Notes: generated by a model from the sequence alone, not told the origin. A stretch of DNA of 64,000 nucleotides from Hibiscus mutabilis (GCA_019671005.1 CM033715.1:1984001-2048000), one strand, 5' to 3'; positions 1 through 11,491 are shown, numbered from the stretch's first letter. Numbers and translations: made by a program.

Positions 1-994
1 TACTTTTTATTCATAATAAAAATGAATTTTAAAGGATCGTTATTTTCATATTAGTAGATTTATTCAAAACACTCAAACATAAGTTCGAGTGAAAAATTGA
101 CATTATCCAAACGATTATTATCGTTAATAACAATTAAAATACTATGAGAATAACAAACAAGTATTTGGTGCAATGACAAGGCACGTCATTCTCAAGAAAA
201 GAACTTAAATTCAAATTTTGAAGACGACATTGTTAGGAGGGAGAGTCACGAATTTCAAACATAAGACATAAAATGGACATGGACTATAAAAAAATACTAT
301 GAGAATAACTTGATAATTAAAACAATCTGCTTGAAATAAGGCTACTCTATATAGGCAATAACTCGTCTTATTAGCATTCTTGCATCCAACAAAAATAGAT
401 ATATCGAAAAGAACTAAACATCTATCAACCGAGAGAGTGACAACAAAACCAACCCTAAAAACTTACAAAAACAAGACGAAAACTTCAACTATTTTTTAAA
501 AAACGAAGACTTATTAAACAAATAAATAAAATTCAAAATATGTAAAATAAATCATATATATATATAGTAAAAGTTGGTGATGGTTGAATTATTTAACAGC
601 GTCGATCAGATCTACGTGAACAATGTTTGAGCATGAAAAAGAAAGGTGGTGAGACAAAGAGGTTGACGATGATCCTCAAGCAGCCAAAGGTGATGACAGT
701 GCTATAATTGTTGTTAGAAAAGTTGATTTTTCTTTAGTTATATTCAAAAGACTTCAAACACAAATTACATTGTGAATTTGACAATTTCAGTTAAATCATG
801 CCCCGAATTTAGTAAATTTGGTCAAATTACTCCACAAATTTTGAAAACGTATTGCAGTATAGTCCCTATGATTAACGACGTTAATCTTTTAATAATTTAT
901 TGATGTGAACCACTAAGGCGGTGACATTATCTATAAAGAGTAGGTTTAAAACTCCATTTTCAAAAGGCTTAATATATAGTATATCCCCTGTACT
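1..994. other. AT-rich intergenic DNA, no gene seen
   Basis: No convincing coding frame. A short word, GACGACATTGTT, at 223-234 recurs at 2166-2177 with similar flanking text, suggesting related repeat fragments on both sides of the element starting near 995. Confidence 0.6.
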
Positions 995-2735
995 TTAGAG
1001 GAATTCTCACTTATGTCCTTCTTCTTATTTTTCTGTAAGTTCGGTCCCTCAACTTTTATTTCGTCAACACCGTTTGAGATCTAGGGGTGCTTATCGAGTG
1101 AGTTGATTGTGAGTTGAGTAGTGCTCGACTTGTGCTAGTTAAAAAATCTCGTTGCTCGACTTGTTGCTTGTTAAGCTCGCTAAAATTTTGCTCAATTCGT
1201 GCTCATTAAAAAATCTCGCTGCTCGTTAAGCTCGCCAAAATTTTTACCTTATTTTTTTAAATATAGGTAAAATATAGTGATATTATTCGAGCTTAATATA
1301 AATATAGAAATTCAAGAAAAAACATGAGGTTTGAGGAGATAAATAAATGAACATGTCATGATCGAGTTAGGGATGACGTCGATATTTAAGTGTGAGGCTA
1401 TTTTTAGTTTTTCAACAATCTTCGATGAACAACAAAAGAGCGAATGCCTTGAAATTTTGGAATTTTAACTTTCAATTGTATTTTTTAAATGGGGAGTAAA
1501 AACTGAAGACTTTTCTCTTTTTCTACTTTTATACATAAAGTAGTGATAAAAAAGGAAACTCATTATTATAATTTAATTCTTATTATTACAAATTATTTTT
1601 TTAATTCTCGGGGATTACAAAACTTTTCTAGAGTTTTCTTAGAACATAATTCTTTTAAGGTAGCCACAAAAAATCGTAAAAGAATTTATAAAAAAAATAA
1701 CAAGCTGCTCACGAACTTATCGAGTCAAATTCGGCCTTGCTCGACTTGACTCGCTAAAATCTCGAGTCGAGCTCGATTTCGAGTCGAACACTAGTCAAAT
1801 TTTGATCGACTTGAGCTCGAATTGTTTGCGAGCGGTTGAATTCAATAAGCACCCCTATTGAGCCCTAAACATTTTCGTTAAAAAAATACATGTGGCTCAA
1901 ACATGTTTTATAATATGGCATTTTTGTTAAAAAAATAGTTAAAATTTAAATATAATCATAAAATGTAAAAAAATCCAAAATAATTATAAAATAATCATAT
2001 TTTTAAATTTATATTTTTAAATGTTATTTATGCTTAAATTATTTTAAAAAATAAAAATCATACAAACATTAAAAATATAAAAACATTCCTTAAAAAATTG
2101 GAAAATGTAAAAGAAGTCTAAATTATGTGAGTTGTTTTATTAAATTCTAGATTTTTAAATATTGGAGACGACATTGTTGAGAGAAGCAGCCTCACATCCT
2201 GAACATAGAATATAAGACAGGCATGCATATCACCAAAAATATTTTGGATTTTTGAAGTATTTTTTTAATGATTTTTATGATTTTCTAACTTTTTTTTTAC
2301 AAAAAAACAATTTTTAAAATTTTAAAGAACTCATAAAAAAATATAAAACAAATCCAAGAGAATTACCAAGAAACTCATATTTTTTTGAATTTACATTTTT
2401 AAAATATAATTATGCTTAATTGAATTTTTATAAATTAAAAATTCATAAAAATAACATTAGAAAGTATTGAAAATCGAAAATTATAAAAGAAAAAAAATAA
2501 TCTTTACTCTTCTTTATTAAATTTTGGAGGTTCTAAGAATATTTTTACTTTCTAGAAATTTTCAATGTTTTTATTTTCTTTTTACACATAATGAAACTTG
2601 ATTAAGACACGTCATCATTTTAACAAACAAAAAGATGTTAAAGGGCGAATGGTATAGACAAAGTGAAAGTTGAAGGGCCAACCGGATTAACAAATACTAA
2701 ACGAGACAAAGTGAGAATTTCTACGATCCAATCTA
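995..2735. repeat. Old terminal-inverted-repeat element, interrupted by a hAT MITE
   Basis: The left end (about 995-1077) carries blocks such as AATTCTCACTT and CCTCAACTTT. These reappear in the same order on the opposite strand near 2650-2735. The two ends therefore look like diverged inverted repeats of one non-coding element. A smaller MITE sits inside the left arm at 1082-1857. The interior 1860-2600 is AT-rich and non-coding. Boundaries are approximate. Confidence 0.45.
1082..1857. mobile_element. hAT-type MITE with GAGCTCGA-rich subterminal repeats
   Basis: The ends are a perfect 13-bp inverted repeat, TAGGGGTGCTTAT (1082-1094) against 1845-1857. Flanking 8-mers TTGAGATC (1074-1081) and TTGAGCCC (1858-1865) agree at six of eight positions, as an old 8-bp hAT target duplication would. 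Subterminal DNA is full of short words such as GCTCGA, CTCGACTTG and CTCGAGTCGAGCTCGA in both orientations, typical of transposase-binding arrays in hAT elements. There is no transposase, so the element is non-autonomous. Similar words occur at 31598-32206. Confidence 0.7.
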
Positions 2736-3778
2736 ATCAGACTTGCCAAATTCAAAGACTAATTTGATCAAATTTGTTAACTTCTTCATTTGCCAATTGG
2801 ATAAGAAAAATATTCAAATACAACTTTATTAAAATTACTAAATTCTAGATGATTTGCGTTTTAAACTTATTTGAACTTATTAGATTAGTTTTTAAATAAT
2901 CTTAAGGCGATGATAATGTAGTATTTGTTTTCACATATTCTTAATATTTTGACAATGTACAAGTACCTTGCAGATAAAGCAATTTGAACCCGAATTTTTT
3001 AGGTGAATATTATCATCTTTTTCATTGAAATTATTTGTTAATTTTTTTGACAAATTTTAAATTTAATCATAATCCTACTTAGAAGGGAAAGAAATAAAGA
3101 CTTTAGTAAAATGAAGAGTAATTTTAATGGATTTAAACTCATAACTTAAAAAAATACGAAAAAATAAAAATAAAAATTTAATTAACCGGCCAAATCTATT
3201 TGTTTTATGTGAAATTTTAAATGGAAGTAGAATGTAAATGATGTTAGGTGTGACAAATAATGTTAGAAAAGGGCGTCCCAACAGCTCCCGTGACCTTATT
3301 AAACATCAACCCCTCCATTAATGTCCAGTTGCCCTTCAATCGCTGCCATTGTTTAGCCGATTGTTTCTTCCTTTTAAAACAACAAGACTATATTAAATGC
3401 AAAAGTCTGTAGCGAAGACGCAACAGTCAGCCTTTTGGCAATTTCCTGTCACTAAGCTTTCAAATTCAATGCAAAATGGAGAAAGAGTTGCGTGTAGTTC
3501 TCAACTTCATTTTGAATTGCCACTTCTCCCTTACCTCACCTTCATTCATAATAATAAAAAAAAAAGATTTTGAACACAGGGATTCTAGGACTAGAAAATG
3601 TTACATTTGAGAAAAAGAAAAATCCAATAACAAAATCAGAAGTGTAATTTGTTTTGTTATGTTTTTTTGGTTGATATTTCGAAGATCGATACATAAGATT
3701 TTTTAACATAAACAAAACTTGCAACTACAAGATGACCCATCACCAATGTTAAGAATGTAGAGGTAAAGGAAGAAGACA
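2736..3778. other. Intergenic region downstream of the ATL13-like gene
   Basis: AT-rich, with a SINE-like copy at 3043-3203. The part from about 3280 to 3540 is less AT-rich but has no supported frame. It lies beyond the stop codon of the minus-strand gene and may include its 3' UTR. Confidence 0.4.
3043..3203 (-). repeat. SINE-like dispersed repeat, copy 1
   Basis: Read on the minus strand it starts with TTTGGCCGGTTAATTAA, which resembles a tRNA-type A box. It continues with GTTATGAGTTTAAATCC, resembling a degenerate B box, and ends with TTCTAAGTAGGATTATG and an AAATTTGTCAAAAAAA-type tail. Five further copies with the same order of blocks occur in the window. Confidence 0.5.
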
Positions 3779-5194
3779 CTAGACGTTTGGTGTTAAGGAT
3801 GAGTGAACAACCTTGTTTTGTCTCCCGGCTAGCCAAAGCAGAGTCCTCCTTGTAAAAGATGGCGTTTTAGCCTGTGAATCTAAGCTATAACAGCTCTGGT
3901 TTTCCTCGTCGAACCCGAATTCACTCACTCCGTTTCCCCATCGGCCGGAGTCTATTTCAGATATAGTATCCTTGGCACCAATGACAATGTTTTTCGCCTT
4001 CAAACTATCAGAAGCAGCAGCAGACACATTGTGATGTGCCGGAAGCCGAAACGAAAAGGCCCTCCTTGATGAACCATTGGTAACATTCAACTTGTCCTTC
4101 TTGCCTCGGAGCCAAATTTTCGATATCGAGAAGCTTTCTTTCTTGCTCTTACCGATGGCCTTGCCGTTGTTGTCACTGCTAGTGCTACCAGAACTGCCAT
4201 TGGTTTCGAAGTTTCTCGTGATTTCGAATCTTCTCGATTCGCAATCACATTCAGAAATCGCCGGGCAGTGACCGGGTGTCAACGGCAAACAAGTCTTCTT
4301 CTTGCTCGACAGTTTCTTCATCGGAGTTCTGATCGGAACTTGCAATAGAGAATTCTCATCCATAACATACGCAAACGATCCCATAGAGAAACACCTTCTA
4401 TCATCAACGTTACCATTACAGCTACCTTCACCGCCACCGTCAACGTTCCTAAACTTTCCTAGCCTAACCGGCACAACTTTTCCCCCGGAATCCGCCGCTA
4501 CAATTTGGTTATTGACTTCATTATTTTCCACAATCTCACACGATTTACGCTGGGACGAGGACCCCAGTTCAGTGCCTAGGCGAGAGTTTGATCTTACAAC
4601 CGAACTGTCAGTTACAATCTCCCTCGAACTCTCACTCCCAGATTCAAGAACAAGAACAATAGGCGAACAAGCATTGTTCGGTGTGAAATCGGGCAGCAAA
4701 GCAGCTCTACACAAAGGGCAAGTGGAATGAGACAAAAGCCAAGTATCGATACACTCCATGTGGAAAGCATGGCTGCAAATCGGAAGCAATCTCAGCTTGT
4801 CTTCAGGCTCGAATTCAGACAAGCAAACAGCACAATCAAACGGGTTCTTCACTCCGATGATGGCTTTGTATTGGAACACAGGGAGATTATCTATGAAAGA
4901 TTGATCAACCCCGGCATCATGGAGATGGAACAGCTGTTGCAGCTGCCCTTGAAGAGCCGTCACACTGTCTATATCGTCTGTCTCTGTATTCCGAGGTCTC
5001 ATGAGAAATCTAACCAAGAGGTGAAGCAAACCAGAAGCAAAGAAAATGATGGCCAGCACTATAATGATGAGTAGTATACTCGGACTAACCTTGCTGTTCA
5101 GATCGAAACTGTCTGACTGCAAGTTTTGCGGTGGAGGCAGGAGGTAATATGGCTGTTCCGATGGAGAAAGCAAACTCCTTGGCTTCATCTCCAT
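3779..5194 (-). CDS. ATL13: RING-H2 finger E3 ubiquitin ligase, ATL13-like
   Basis: Single-exon gene of 471 residues. ATL proteins are membrane-anchored E3 ubiquitin ligases that pass ubiquitin from an E2 to target proteins. Visible parts: an N-terminal MEMKPRSLL stretch, one transmembrane helix at about 37-62, an LPVFQYKAI segment at 104-112 in the place of the family GLD motif, and a complete RING-H2 with C121, C124, C140, H142, H145, C148, C159, C162 and the E2-contacting W152. A long Ser/Asn-rich tail follows, ending in a conserved block (LLWLAGRQNKVVHSS). The order and both ends match my memory of Arabidopsis ATL13. The frame stays open six codons further upstream, but only to a TTG; the first ATG in frame is at 5194. 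The family is usually intronless, as here. Substrates cannot be inferred. Confidence 0.95.
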   Translation of the reverse strand: MEMKPRSLLSPSEQPYYLLPPPQNLQSDSFDLNSKVSPSILLIIIVLAIIFFASGLLHLLVRFLMRPRNTETDDIDSVTALQGQLQQLFHLHDAGVDQSFIDNLPVFQYKAIIGVKNPFDCAVCLSEFEPEDKLRLLPICSHAFHMECIDTWLLSHSTCPLCRAALLPDFTPNNACSPIVLVLESGSESSREIVTDSSVVRSNSRLGTELGSSSQRKSCEIVENNEVNNQIVAADSGGKVVPVRLGKFRNVDGGGEGSCNGNVDDRRCFSMGSFAYVMDENSLLQVPIRTPMKKLSSKKKTCLPLTPGHCPAISECDCESRRFEITRNFETNGSSGSTSSDNNGKAIGKSKKESFSISKIWLRGKKDKLNVTNGSSRRAFSFRLPAHHNVSAAASDSLKAKNIVIGAKDTISEIDSGRWGNGVSEFGFDEENQSCYSLDSQAKTPSFTRRTLLWLAGRQNKVVHSSLTPNV

Positions 5195-5213
5195 TGTTGT
5201 TTTTGGACACAAG

Positions 5214-5264
5214 TTACAAAGACTGAAACTTTAGACTTGAATCATATGGTAGCAAAAATCCCAT
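5214..5264 (-). other. Upstream ORF in the ATL13-like leader
   Basis: A 16-codon ORF (starts MGFLLPYDSS) begins at the first ATG downstream of the predicted TATA box. Its stop lies 19 nt before the main ATG at 5194. If the predicted leader is right, scanning ribosomes meet this ATG first. A shorter in-leader ATG at 5245 ends after four codons. Confidence 0.4.
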
Positions 5265-5406
5265 CTTGGACGGAGTTTACTGCACCAGAAAGGTTCAAGT
5301 CAAGGAAGAGATGCAAATGGGAGAGAAGGTGAATTTGAAAGAGGAGGAAGCAATAATAAATGTAGCCAACAAAAGAGTGCAGGGAAAATAAATGAGATTA
5401 TTATTA

Positions 5407-5414
5407 TATTTATA
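5407..5414 (-). promoter_or_regulatory. TATA box candidate for the ATL13-like gene
   Basis: TATAAATA on the minus strand, about 210 bp upstream of the ATG. A start site some 30 bp downstream would give a leader near 165-185 nt. AT-rich surroundings make chance matches common. Confidence 0.4.
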
Positions 5415-5513
5415 TTTCATTGCGTAAATTCTGCAGAGGCTGTGTGCATATCTTCTTAATAAGGAGGTGACATTGATTAATGATTTCATCAATTACAAGG
5501 CTTTCCTTTAGGG

Positions 5514-5524
5514 TTGACTTGACG
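5514..5524. promoter_or_regulatory. Two overlapping W-box cores upstream of the ATL13-like gene
   Basis: TTGACTTGACG contains two TTGAC cores, the binding word of WRKY factors, about 320 bp upstream of the ATG. Many ATL genes respond to elicitors, so the site is plausible, but the word is short. Confidence 0.25.
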
Positions 5525-5592
5525 ATGCATGAAACCGCACCCCATTTTTTTTTACAATTCCTTCAAATCTATTTTTCTTAGAAAAAGAAAAT

Positions 5593-6123
5593 GGGTAAAG
5601 TTCACATATGGTTATTAGAGTATTTTAAAATAATTATTTTAGACACTATTGTTCAAAAGTTACAAAATAGGAACTAAATTTTGAATTTTGTTAGAAAATG
5701 AGTACCGAGATGATGGATGCCATTAACATCCTAACGATAAAATGACTGAATATGTCAACCTTATTAAAGTAATATATTTGTTATTACAAAATGATCATTG
5801 AACTATTTAATAGTTGTAGAATGGTTGTTGAACTATTTAAATGTTACTATAAAATGGTTATTGAGCTATTTTCTGACAATTAAATAGTTCAATGATTATT
5901 TTGTAACATTTATAAAGTTCAATTACCATTTTGTAACAATATTACTTTTGTCATGTGGACATGCTTAGTTAGCCCACCATTTGACTGTAAACGTCATCTA
6001 ACAATTCAATGTCTATTTCATAACAAAATTCAAAATTTAATGTATAGTTTATAACTTTTAAAAGTTTAGTGCCCAAAAAGAAGATTTTAAGATACTTTAA
6101 TGGTCAATTGTGAATTTTACCCC
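5593..6123. mobile_element. MITE with long inverted ends
   Basis: The left arm begins GGGTAAAGTTCACATATGG and includes TTTTAAAATAATTATTTTAG. The right arm, read on the minus strand, starts GGGTAAAATTCACAATTG and keeps the same order for about 100 bp. The interior also holds inverted copies of an AAATAGTTCAATGATTATTT-like word near 5790-5900. Non-coding; family not assigned. Confidence 0.6.
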
Positions 6124-6287
6124 AAAAGTTACATTCAGTAAACACATGTTATTAGCAAAATATGTTTTAGGAAAATATCGCAAAATCCTAAATGATGGTT
6201 ATAATAGAAAAAATCATGATTATTTTTCCTATTGTATTTTGTGGGTTAGGAATTTGGATTATCTTTTAGCATTATTTTAGTAGCATT

Positions 6288-6317
6288 GTTTCTTTCTTTC
6301 TTTCTTTCTTTCTTTCT
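6288..6317. repeat. (TTTC)n microsatellite
   Basis: About seven perfect TTTC units in a row. Confidence 0.9.
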
Positions 6318-6621
6318 GGTCCCATTCTTTGGACAGGCCCTTCTATTCCACCTATTCCAATCAGATAGTTTGGTACCTAATTTACATAATAATTAATTGG
6401 AAGGGGCCAAGCCAAATGCTACCTCTCTCCTCTCTTCTAGGTAAAGACAAAGACAAGTGAACTATCCAAAGTATACCAAAAAGGGTCAAATTGCGGATTG
6501 AACCCCCAAAAGTCTTGGGGGTTGACAACTTATCCCTTTGCCTTGAACTTTTTGGTATGGTACTTGCTTTTAGGTGCTGTCTAAAAAGTGAAACACAGAC
6601 ACCCAATTTAGGGGAAAGGAT

Positions 6622-6790
6622 GCCTCAGTGCTATGAAATCATCCTCTGCATTTGAAAAGGGAATACAAAACAAATATGATATTTAATAAAGGGATATTAG
6701 CAGCTAAAGGTCCCATCCTCTTTCCTTATCCACGTTTTTACTTCACGTAAGGATCCTCAGTGCTATGAAATTAGCTTCTGCATTTATATT
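6622..6790. repeat. Short direct repeat pair
   Basis: CCTCAGTGCTATGAAAT occurs near 6623 and again near 6751, each followed by a TCTGCATTT word. The spacing is about 127 bp. It may be a small tandem duplication; there is no coding content. Confidence 0.5.
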
Positions 6791-6879
6791 GTACTTTAAC
6801 AAAATATCAAATAAAAGTATTTGTGCTTTTAAAATGTCCAATGTATTGCATGTAATTAAACAACCGGAACTTTTCTCTC

Positions 6880-7500
6880 AAATAACCTCTCTTTCTCTCA
6901 TGTTGTACGTTTGAGGTTGGTGTTTTTCGACGGTCCCGACTTCGTCGGGAGTTGTTTGACCCCTCTATTTCTTTTTTTTCGTCCGATTGATTCATTTTTC
7001 CTCTCGTTTTGTTGTCGTTTTCCCTTTTATTATTGGTTATTCGATAGGAGCTTTCCTCTCTGACTCTAAGTTTCTCATCCTAGATGTTGTCTAATGGTTG
7101 TATATGACGTCTCCCTCCGATTAATGCGGCACTGGTAGAAATGACAGAGGCTTTCGACTTTTTTTGATGGTTTTAGTCAAGAGTCTCAGTTTCTGCTGAC
7201 GAAAAATTGTTGATTTGACTCTCTAAATTAGTGTCTTTCTATTTTGTTCACTAGTCACCGACGATTATTGGATCTTAACATTGTGAATATATTGGATTTA
7301 TTGGTTTGTTCTTGTCTCGGCTTCTTTACCGGTCGTGGTAACTTGATGAATCTCCCCGTGTTTGTTGTTTATGTTTATGTGTTACCTCTTTTGGTTTGTT
7401 GTTTGTTTTATGTGTTGTTATTTTTCTTGGGGTTCGTTTGTGATTATTTGTGCTTCCCCTGTATTGTTAGTGTCACATCAATCAACAAAAATTCATAAAT
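6880..7500. other. Unidentified higher-GC, T-rich stretch, perhaps a decayed retroposon
   Basis: Unlike the flanks, this stretch is rich in short GC words (CGACGGTCCCGACTTCGTCG and TCACCGACG) and is pyrimidine-rich on the plus strand, as are the retroposon-like copies at 50.6 and 52 kb. The short open frames (for example 7244-7498) look like chance and have no recognisable domain. Confidence 0.25.
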
Positions 7501-7989
7501 ACCGTAATAACACACAAAATGATAATTTAAGTAGTATATTAGATATTTTGTCAAAAAAACATTTATTGCCTTTAACATTTTAAAAATATATATATCGTAT
7601 TAGATATTTTGTTGAATTACATGCACTAAATGTGATATTATCCCTTATTTATATATTTTTATATTTTGTCAAAGCATGACGAATTGTTTTATTATTATTA
7701 TTATTAAAACGAGAAGATGGTGATGGAAGATAGAGGCAACTCAACCGAATTGATGGGTTGAAAAGTGAGCTCACTCGTTCATAAAAAAATACTAATAATT
7801 GTCACTTTTGGTTAAAAGTATATAATAATATATGCCATGGAACATGTTGGGCATCATGAATTCCAAATTCGGACAAAAAATAACACCGACACTGAGATAG
7901 ACGAAAGAAATGAGCCAGTTTCCAAATATAATATTTTAATATATAGTCCTCGAGGCATTAATTGTATATTAGTTTAAAGATGTTAGTGA

Positions 7990-8830
7990 ACAATTTGTTG
8001 AGATTATTTGACAAATTTACGCTAGTAGATGACTGACTCTAACGGTAATTTAACGGGATTAGATGACACATGAGGGATTTTCTCTACCATCTTTTATTGG
8101 TTCATTTTTAATATTGATATCTAATTTATCGATAGACTAATTTAAATTGAATATTACAGAAATTTTTATGGGGATAAATTTTTTAATTCAATTTATTTTA
8201 TTCACAACGTCATATTTAAACTGTTGGCATTACCTAAGAGCATGAGCGGAGCCCCCTCTGTAACGTATGTTAATTGATGCTCCAAAACCTTTTTGAAAAA
8301 AAATAATATAAATTTTATATAAAAATATTTCTAAATAAAATTAATATATCACTTTAAAAGTATATTAACACATTTTAAAAATAAGGCTTAAGGATTCTTT
8401 AAGCCCTGAACTTTTAATGGGATTATGATTTATTCTAATTCAATACCTAAATTCATGAGTTGGTGAAGAATTTGTTGAGATTATTTGACAAATTTACGCA
8501 AGACCGAGTAAAATGTTAATTTAACGGGATTAGATAATACATGATGGTTTTTCTCTACATTTTTTGTTTATTTTTTCATTAAACACTAATATACTATTTA
8601 TTAGTAGAATTATTTAATTCGAATACCACAAAAATTAGTAATGGAGCGAGTTTTACAATTCAATTTATTTTATTCACAACATTATAATTCATACATCTGA
8701 CCTTACTTAAAGACATGGACGCAGCCAACCTTTGTAATGTACGGTAATGGACTCCCCAAAACCTTTTTGGTTTTTTTATAATTTTTATATAAAATTATTT
8801 AAAAAATAAAATTAATATCATATTAACAAA
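7990..8830. repeat. Diverged tandem duplication, period about 477 bp
   Basis: TTTGTTGAGATTATTTGACA begins at 7994 and again at 8471. Matching blocks follow in the same order in both copies: TTAACGGGATTAGAT, CAATTTATTTTATTCACAAC, a GAGCGGAGCC/GACGCAGCC word, and CCAAAACCTTTTTG. Indels separate the copies, so the duplication is old. The GGAGCC words resemble ends of small MITEs. Confidence 0.7.
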
Positions 8831-9450
8831 GTTTAAAAATAATTGGCACCCTCAAAAGAAACTGACATATATTATATACTTTGCTTACTTAAAAAGGTTT
8901 TTTTATAAATTTTTCTGAATTCTCACACCTTAATCAAAATTTTATTGTTCTGATATTTCTTAACATCTCATAATACTTAATTATTGATGAATTTTTCAAA
9001 CACTTGTGACCCTTGCTTTTGCAACTTGAATGTGTTGGCATACAATAAAACAGTGACGATCATTTTTACAAAAGAATCGCCCTATAATAAATCTTTAATA
9101 TTAATTAATCGGATACATATAGTTAAAAAAAAAAGTAAATATCATTCTTTTTACAGGATAGTCCTCTGATTTTATTACAGCAGACGAAAGTACAAAAAAA
9201 CCCAGCTGGAAGGAATCAGTCTGGACTGGAGCAGCCATCAGCATCTACATTTGAAGGCGCAAGGTCAAAATCAAATACTGAAGCCTATATATAGAGAGAG
9301 AGAGCGCCCAGTTATTTCAATTTGTTAGTATGCTAGTCTTTTCTCTCTCTTTTGATATATTATTTTGATATTTTTTTATAAAAGTGTGAAAAAAACAAGC
9401 ATATAATAACACATTTATCGGTTAATAGAAAATGTTTTTAATTATGAACA
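8831..9450. other. AT-rich intergenic DNA
   Basis: No supported frame. A short GA microsatellite is at about 9294-9304. Confidence 0.5.
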
Positions 9451-9600
9451 AATCCATTTGGCTGATTAGTTAATTTTTTAGTTTTTAATTTTTATTAACT
9501 TATAGGTTTTAGACTTACTAAGAATACTCATGTTTTTTCTTAGAATTTTCTTTCTCTCCCTTCTAAATAGAATTAGAATTAGATAGGATTTGTCAAAAAA
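9451..9600 (+). repeat. SINE-like dispersed repeat, copy 2
   Basis: The plus strand starts with TTTGGCTGATTAGTTAA (A-box-like). A GGTTTTAGACTTACTAAGAA block follows, then TTTCTCTCCCTTCTAAATAG, and the copy ends in GGATTTGTCAAAAAA. The block order matches the other five copies. Confidence 0.55.
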
Positions 9601-9626
9601 TGTTTTCAATGATATTTATTTATTGA

Positions 9627-10454
9627 GTTTTGCTATATATAGCTCTGAGGGCTATGTTTAAAACCTACTAGATTCTTATAATTAATGAATATTTTTTTAA
9701 TAGAATCTAATACGATATAATTAATTGTAGGTGTTGATGTAGATTGTCTTGCCCGAGCCTTGCTATGGTTTTGTTGTATCTCTGTATGTGGTGTACTCTT
9801 TTCCTCCATTTAGGTGTAAGGAGGTTTTTAACAAGGCACGCATACAAGTTGAGGCGTTTATGTTTCAATAATAATAATAATAACATTTTTGTCGAGCAAA
9901 AAAAACTAAGATATAATTAATTGTAGATACAATTAATACTCATCAAAAAAATATTATTTCATTAATTATCCTAAAAACAAACATAAATTTATAACATTTG
10001 AATACCACATAAACTCTAAACTATAAACCCTAAATCCTAAACTATATACCCTAAACCCTAAAACACATCTCGTAAACTATAAACCCTAAACCAAACCCCA
10101 CCTCATAAACCTAACCACACACTACAACCACTTAAATCCTAAATCATAAACCACAAATTGTAAACCCTAAACATAAGCCATAAACCCTAAAAAATTAAAC
10201 TCCTAAACCACAAAAAAACATAAACCCTAAACACTAAAACCTAACCGCTATAACCACCTAAATTTTAAAGCATAAAACCTAAACCCTTTTAGGTGAGTAT
10301 TAATTACATTAAACACCCTAAATTGATGGAGTACAATTTTTTAAGAATGTAATTAATTTTATTTTAGTAGTTTTCGTTAAAAGTAAAATAAGCATTAATG
10401 ATAAAAAATCATGTTAATTCTTATATGCAGTCACCAAAACTGCATATAGCAAAA
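9627..10454. mobile_element. TIR element filled with CCCTAAA-like words
   Basis: GTTTTGCTATAT at the left end is matched by ATATAGCAAAAC at the right end. The interior 10010-10290 is a run of degenerate telomere-like words (ACCCTAAA, AAACCCTAAA, AAACCTAA). A 3'-tail-like segment around 9735-9905, ending in (AAT)n and a poly-A-rich stretch with a TTTTTAACAAGGCA word, looks like a separate retroposon end inside it. Boundaries are uncertain. Confidence 0.35.
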
Positions 10455-11482
10455 CCTTTATTTTTTTGTCGATACTGTTAAAAATAATTAAGTAATAATG
10501 TACGGCCTAAGTTTTAGACGGTTTTTATATCAAATAATTTCATTTTTTAATCATATTATCTCTATATTTTATCAAATAAGCTAATCATATCACACATCTA
10601 ATTTGAAGTAAAGTGCCAAATAGATTTATAATTTAATTCTTCGGTATTTAATTTTTTTAGCACTAATTCTTTCAATTTATCAAACACCAAAATGTAAGAC
10701 TATTAAAAACTATAAAAACAATAACTAAAAGAAAAGTAATTTAAATAGTTCATACATATTTCACAGTTTTTTCACGATATTCTCATGTACCGAAACAATT
10801 GAACTATTTTTTCCATGTTGATACTGTAAAAATCATTTTTTAATATGTATAATCAAATAATCTTTTCGATGTAAGCATTAAGGCACAAGATTTAGATCAT
10901 GGATGAGATGAGCAGACTTTTTTACAAAAACCAATAACAAGATTAAAATTAATACAACTCGAGTCCAAAATGAACAGGCTGTGCAAGATTTTGAGAACAA
11001 AGACCTACAAACATATTTAAAAATAAAGACTTTCAAACAGACCAAACTTGGCCTCGTTTATTTCATGTTGGGAACTTGAAGATTTCAGAAGACAATGATG
11101 CTAGAAGTCCACATTTGGAAAGTACAACTAATTGGATCACACTCATGAGCATAGAAGACAATTCCAGAAATAGACAATAAAGACCATTACTTCAATCCAT
11201 GTAAAATTCGGTCCGAAACGAATTCAAATGCTTTGGTCGAATTTGATCAGCCCAATAAAAAGATTTAAGTTTTATTTTATTTAAAATTATTTTTGAATTA
11301 TTAGGAACTAAGATTAAACTAAAAATAATATTGGGCCATCAGATTTCTAGAATTTCAATTAGGTTAAAATCTTAACTTATGATAGCTTTCAAAGTGTTGC
11401 CCAATTTAGCTTCAAGTTGAAACACTCCTTAGCTTATTTAAAGGAGGCCACTACAACCATTGGAAAGGCATTTCTTCTATGC
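10455..11482. other. AT-rich intergenic DNA
   Basis: No gene seen. A TTTTAGACGGTTTTTATATC block at about 10513 has a diverged copy near 22196. Confidence 0.5.
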
Positions 11483-11491
11483 TTTATTTTA

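Noticed and set aside
4302..4730. Plus-strand open frame of 142 codons opposite the ATL13-like gene
   Set aside because: It lies antisense to a clearly conserved coding region and has no recognisable domain; the openness follows from the codon use of the real gene.
5195..5212. Longer N-terminus for the ATL13-like protein
   Set aside because: The extra six codons begin at TTG; the ATG at 5194 fits the family N-terminus.
10010..10290. Interstitial telomere array
   Set aside because: The CCCTAAA words are degenerate and irregularly spaced and sit inside an element with inverted ends, so this is not a simple telomeric insertion or a chromosome end.
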